Source: Pseudobutyrivibrio sp. UBA1225 (lineage in GTDB: Bacteria > Bacillota > Clostridia > Lachnospirales > Lachnospiraceae). From it: 17,511 nt of DNA. How positions within the stretch are numbered: position 1 is the first letter of the stretch; every line of letters starts with the position of its first letter. Positions 15,985 through 17,511 of the stretch are shown in pieces. The notes beneath the pieces are model-generated. The model saw only the letters and a list, made by a program, of their open reading frames with translations, did not search any database and was not told where the DNA came from. The stretch covers positions 49,459-66,969 of the forward strand of contig DBWZ01000062.1 in the NCBI GenBank assembly GCA_002309345.1, in the 5' to 3' direction. The translations under genes were made by a program, and so were the position numbers.

Positions 15985-17306
15985 TTCTACTATTTGATTA
16001 TTTTAATAGAGGTAGTCGTGATTTAGTCGATTCATTTACCAATGCAAAGATAGATTTTCAGGCTGTGGTAATCAATGACGATGGTTTTTTGCCGGAGGGG
16101 GTCATCAATGTTTTTGAGTATTTCCTTGGTGACTTTAAAGCTAGCAAATGCCCGGGCAAGCCTCTATTTTTTAATCAGATTTCTGTGCCGGATTATTGGG
16201 AGATTAGTGGAACAAATTCTAGCGGCAGTGTTCATGACAAGGATAATGAAAGAGCTAGGATTTTTTATGCTGAACCAAAGAACAAAAGACTTGTGAAGGT
16301 TGTGGATTGGATAGACGAAAAGGGCGTTGTAAGATTGTCGGAGCACTACAATAAATATGGTGCTAGATATGCAACCACGAGCTTTAACAAAAAATCCCAG
16401 AAGGTATGCAAATCTTTTTTTGATGTCAATGGCAAAGAAGTGATAGTCGAAAACTTTGTCACCTCTGACATCATCTTAAATATAGAAGGTAAAACTCTCA
16501 TATTTAAAAATAGGACAGAATTCGTTGCCTTCTTTATAAAAAGAATGGGTTGGGAGAACAATAGGATTTACTTCAATTCATTATCTACACCTTTTTTTGT
16601 TTCCAATGCATTGGAAAAGACTACTGCTGGCAAGCAGGATATTCTGTTCTGGCAGGAACCTACGGGCAATAGCATCCCTGGAAATATGAAGGTTATATTT
16701 GATGGCAAGGCAGGCAGATGCGGTAAGGTGATTGTTCAAAATCATCCATCTTACCTAAAGCTAATAAAGCTAGGTGTGCCAAAGGATAAGCTTTCAGAGC
16801 TTGGCTTTATCTATTCATTTAGGAAGCAAAACATGGCAAGACCTGAGGCACTTATTTGTACCAATACAGAAAATGTTGAAAAGCTGGCAGAGCTATTAGA
16901 GCTTCTTCCAGAAGTGAAATTTCATGTTACAGCTATCACAGAAATGTCGGGCAAGCTTCTAAGCCATGAGAGGTTCGAAAATGCGATAATGTACCCAAAT
17001 ATAAAGATTACAAATCTTATGAGGCTATTTGTCCAATGCGACATATTCTTAGATATAAATAGGGAGGGGGAGATAGCAGAGGCTACAAGAAATGCATTTA
17101 TCCATAACCAGTTGATTCTTGGATTTAAGGAGACGAGTCACTCAAAGGAGTACACTGATCCGGATAATTGCTTTGAGGTTAAGGACTATAAGAAGATGGC
17201 TTCGAAGATTAAATCGGTGATTGGAGATAAAGAGGCAATGAGCAAGGCTGTGGCAAGTCAACAAAAGCATGGATTGGCAGCAGCGCCATCTGATTATATA
17301 TTCTAG
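15957..17306 (+). CDS. gtfB: SRR glycosylation partner/chaperone GtfB
   Basis: The protein has 449 residues, the usual GtfB size. Family features are LFDYFNRGSRDLVDS near the start, INDDGFLPEGV (about 39-49), the GKPLFFNQ and VPDYWEI stretch (about 67-82), VDWIDEKGVVR and ENFVTSDI. GtfB has a GT-B-like fold without catalytic activity; it binds the unfolded Ser-rich acceptor and activates GtfA, and the two form a heterotetramer. No EX7E motif is seen. It overlaps gtfA by 28 bp in another frame, which favours equal synthesis of the two subunits. It is the last gene of the operon; no further glycosyltransferase, Asp4 or Asp5 follows before ppdK. Confidence 0.94.
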   Translation: MEKASGGTIILLFDYFNRGSRDLVDSFTNAKIDFQAVVINDDGFLPEGVINVFEYFLGDFKASKCPGKPLFFNQISVPDYWEISGTNSSGSVHDKDNERARIFYAEPKNKRLVKVVDWIDEKGVVRLSEHYNKYGARYATTSFNKKSQKVCKSFFDVNGKEVIVENFVTSDIILNIEGKTLIFKNRTEFVAFFIKRMGWENNRIYFNSLSTPFFVSNALEKTTAGKQDILFWQEPTGNSIPGNMKVIFDGKAGRCGKVIVQNHPSYLKLIKLGVPKDKLSELGFIYSFRKQNMARPEALICTNTENVEKLAELLELLPEVKFHVTAITEMSGKLLSHERFENAIMYPNIKITNLMRLFVQCDIFLDINREGEIAEATRNAFIHNQLILGFKETSHSKEYTDPDNCFEVKDYKKMASKIKSVIGDKEAMSKAVASQQKHGLAAAPSDYIF

Positions 17307-17318
17307 GAAAAAGTGCAC

Positions 17319-17337
17319 AAAAATCGCCTTCGTTTTT
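17319..17337. terminator. Weak candidate terminator after gtfB
   Basis: AAAAA-T-CG (17319-17326) can pair with CGTTTTT (17331-17337) around a CCTT loop with one bulged T. The stem is almost all A-T, so it is weak. No better terminator is visible between gtfB and ppdK. Confidence 0.3.
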
Positions 17338-17346
17338 CTACTCTTT

Positions 17347-17391
17347 ACACAATGGTTTTTGTTGAAAAGGGTCTAGAATTGTGTTTAAATA
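17347..17391 (+). promoter_or_regulatory. Promoter of ppdK with a flanking inverted repeat
   Basis: TTGAAA (17362-17367) and TTAAAT (17385-17390) are 17 nt apart, a good sigma-A-type promoter. ACACAAT (17347-17353) and ATTGTGT (17378-17384) are a 7-bp inverted repeat that encloses the -35 and ends exactly at the -10, an arrangement that could serve a regulator. The transcript would start near 17397. Confidence 0.6.
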
Positions 17392-17399
17392 TTAACGGA

Positions 17400-17426
17400 C
17401 TGTCTGTAACCCCGTAAAACAGGCAG
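17400..17426 (+). promoter_or_regulatory. 5'-end hairpin in the ppdK leader
   Basis: CTGTCTG (17400-17406) pairs with CAGGCAG (17420-17426) with one G-U pair and a 13-nt loop. It lies at the predicted 5' end of the ppdK transcript, where such a hairpin could stabilise the mRNA. No U-run follows closely enough to call it a terminator. Confidence 0.4.
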
Positions 17427-17467
17427 CATTAAATTTGTTATTTATTTAATTTAGGAGGATTATCAAA

Positions 17468-17511
17468 ATGGCTAACAAATGGGTTTATATGTTTAGCGAA
17501 GGCGACATGAC
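17468..17511 (+). CDS. ppdK: Pyruvate phosphate dikinase, N-terminal fragment (cut by the window end)
   Basis: Only 14 residues are visible, beginning MANKWVYMFSEG. This matches the typical start of pyruvate phosphate dikinase (KWVYxFSEGN), which interconverts pyruvate, ATP and Pi with PEP, AMP and PPi. AGGAGG at 17453-17458 lies 9 nt before the ATG. It has its own promoter and belongs to central metabolism, so it marks the end of the accessory Sec locus. The call rests on a short sequence. Confidence 0.7.
   Translation, partial: MANKWVYMFSEGDM

Overview
The window is a low-GC Gram-positive locus, most likely from a Clostridia/Lachnospiraceae-type bacterium (inference). The grounds are A/T-rich intergenic DNA, TTG/ATG starts with strong AGGAGG-type ribosome sites, intrinsic terminators, and a final gene whose 14 visible residues read like pyruvate phosphate dikinase. 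It encodes an almost complete accessory Sec (SecA2/SecY2) system. Such systems export and O-glycosylate serine-rich surface proteins and are known mainly from streptococci, staphylococci and lactobacilli.

Layout, all on the + strand. 1-1614 is the 3' part of a giant serine-rich repeat (SRR) adhesin. It has about 36 copies of an 8-residue S/T/E/L repeat, a spacer and a C-terminal membrane anchor, followed by a terminator. 1707-2729 is a multi-membrane-span protein resembling PMT/GT39-type (GT-C) glycosyltransferases. 2789-4285 is asp2, separated from its usual partners and followed by a perfect 21-bp stem terminator. 4578-6617 and 6882-8756 are two homologous secreted Ser/Ala-rich proteins, probably substrates of the system, each with its own leader region. 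8818-17306 is a compact operon: secY2-asp1-asp3-secA2-gtfA-gtfB, with gaps of 0-18 nt, one 56-nt gap that holds a hairpin, and one 28-nt overlap. 17307-17467 is the ppdK control region, and ppdK begins at 17468.

How it should work, from family knowledge. GtfA/GtfB add GlcNAc to Ser/Thr of the substrates in the cytoplasm. Asp2 O-acetylates the sugar, and Asp1/Asp2/Asp3 carry the glycoprotein to the SecA2 motor and the SecY2 channel. The exported proteins then stay in the membrane or wall through their C-terminal hydrophobic segment and basic tail.

The unusual points are these. The gene order differs from the streptococcal one, with asp2 displaced. There are three substrate genes. The two complete substrates have short glycine-bearing signal peptides instead of the long KxYKxGKxW type. 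All three substrates lack LPXTG but share two short C-terminal motifs. The two paralogues share an apparently undescribed folded module. A PMT-like gene is embedded in the locus. An 8-codon leader ORF with hairpins precedes one substrate gene.
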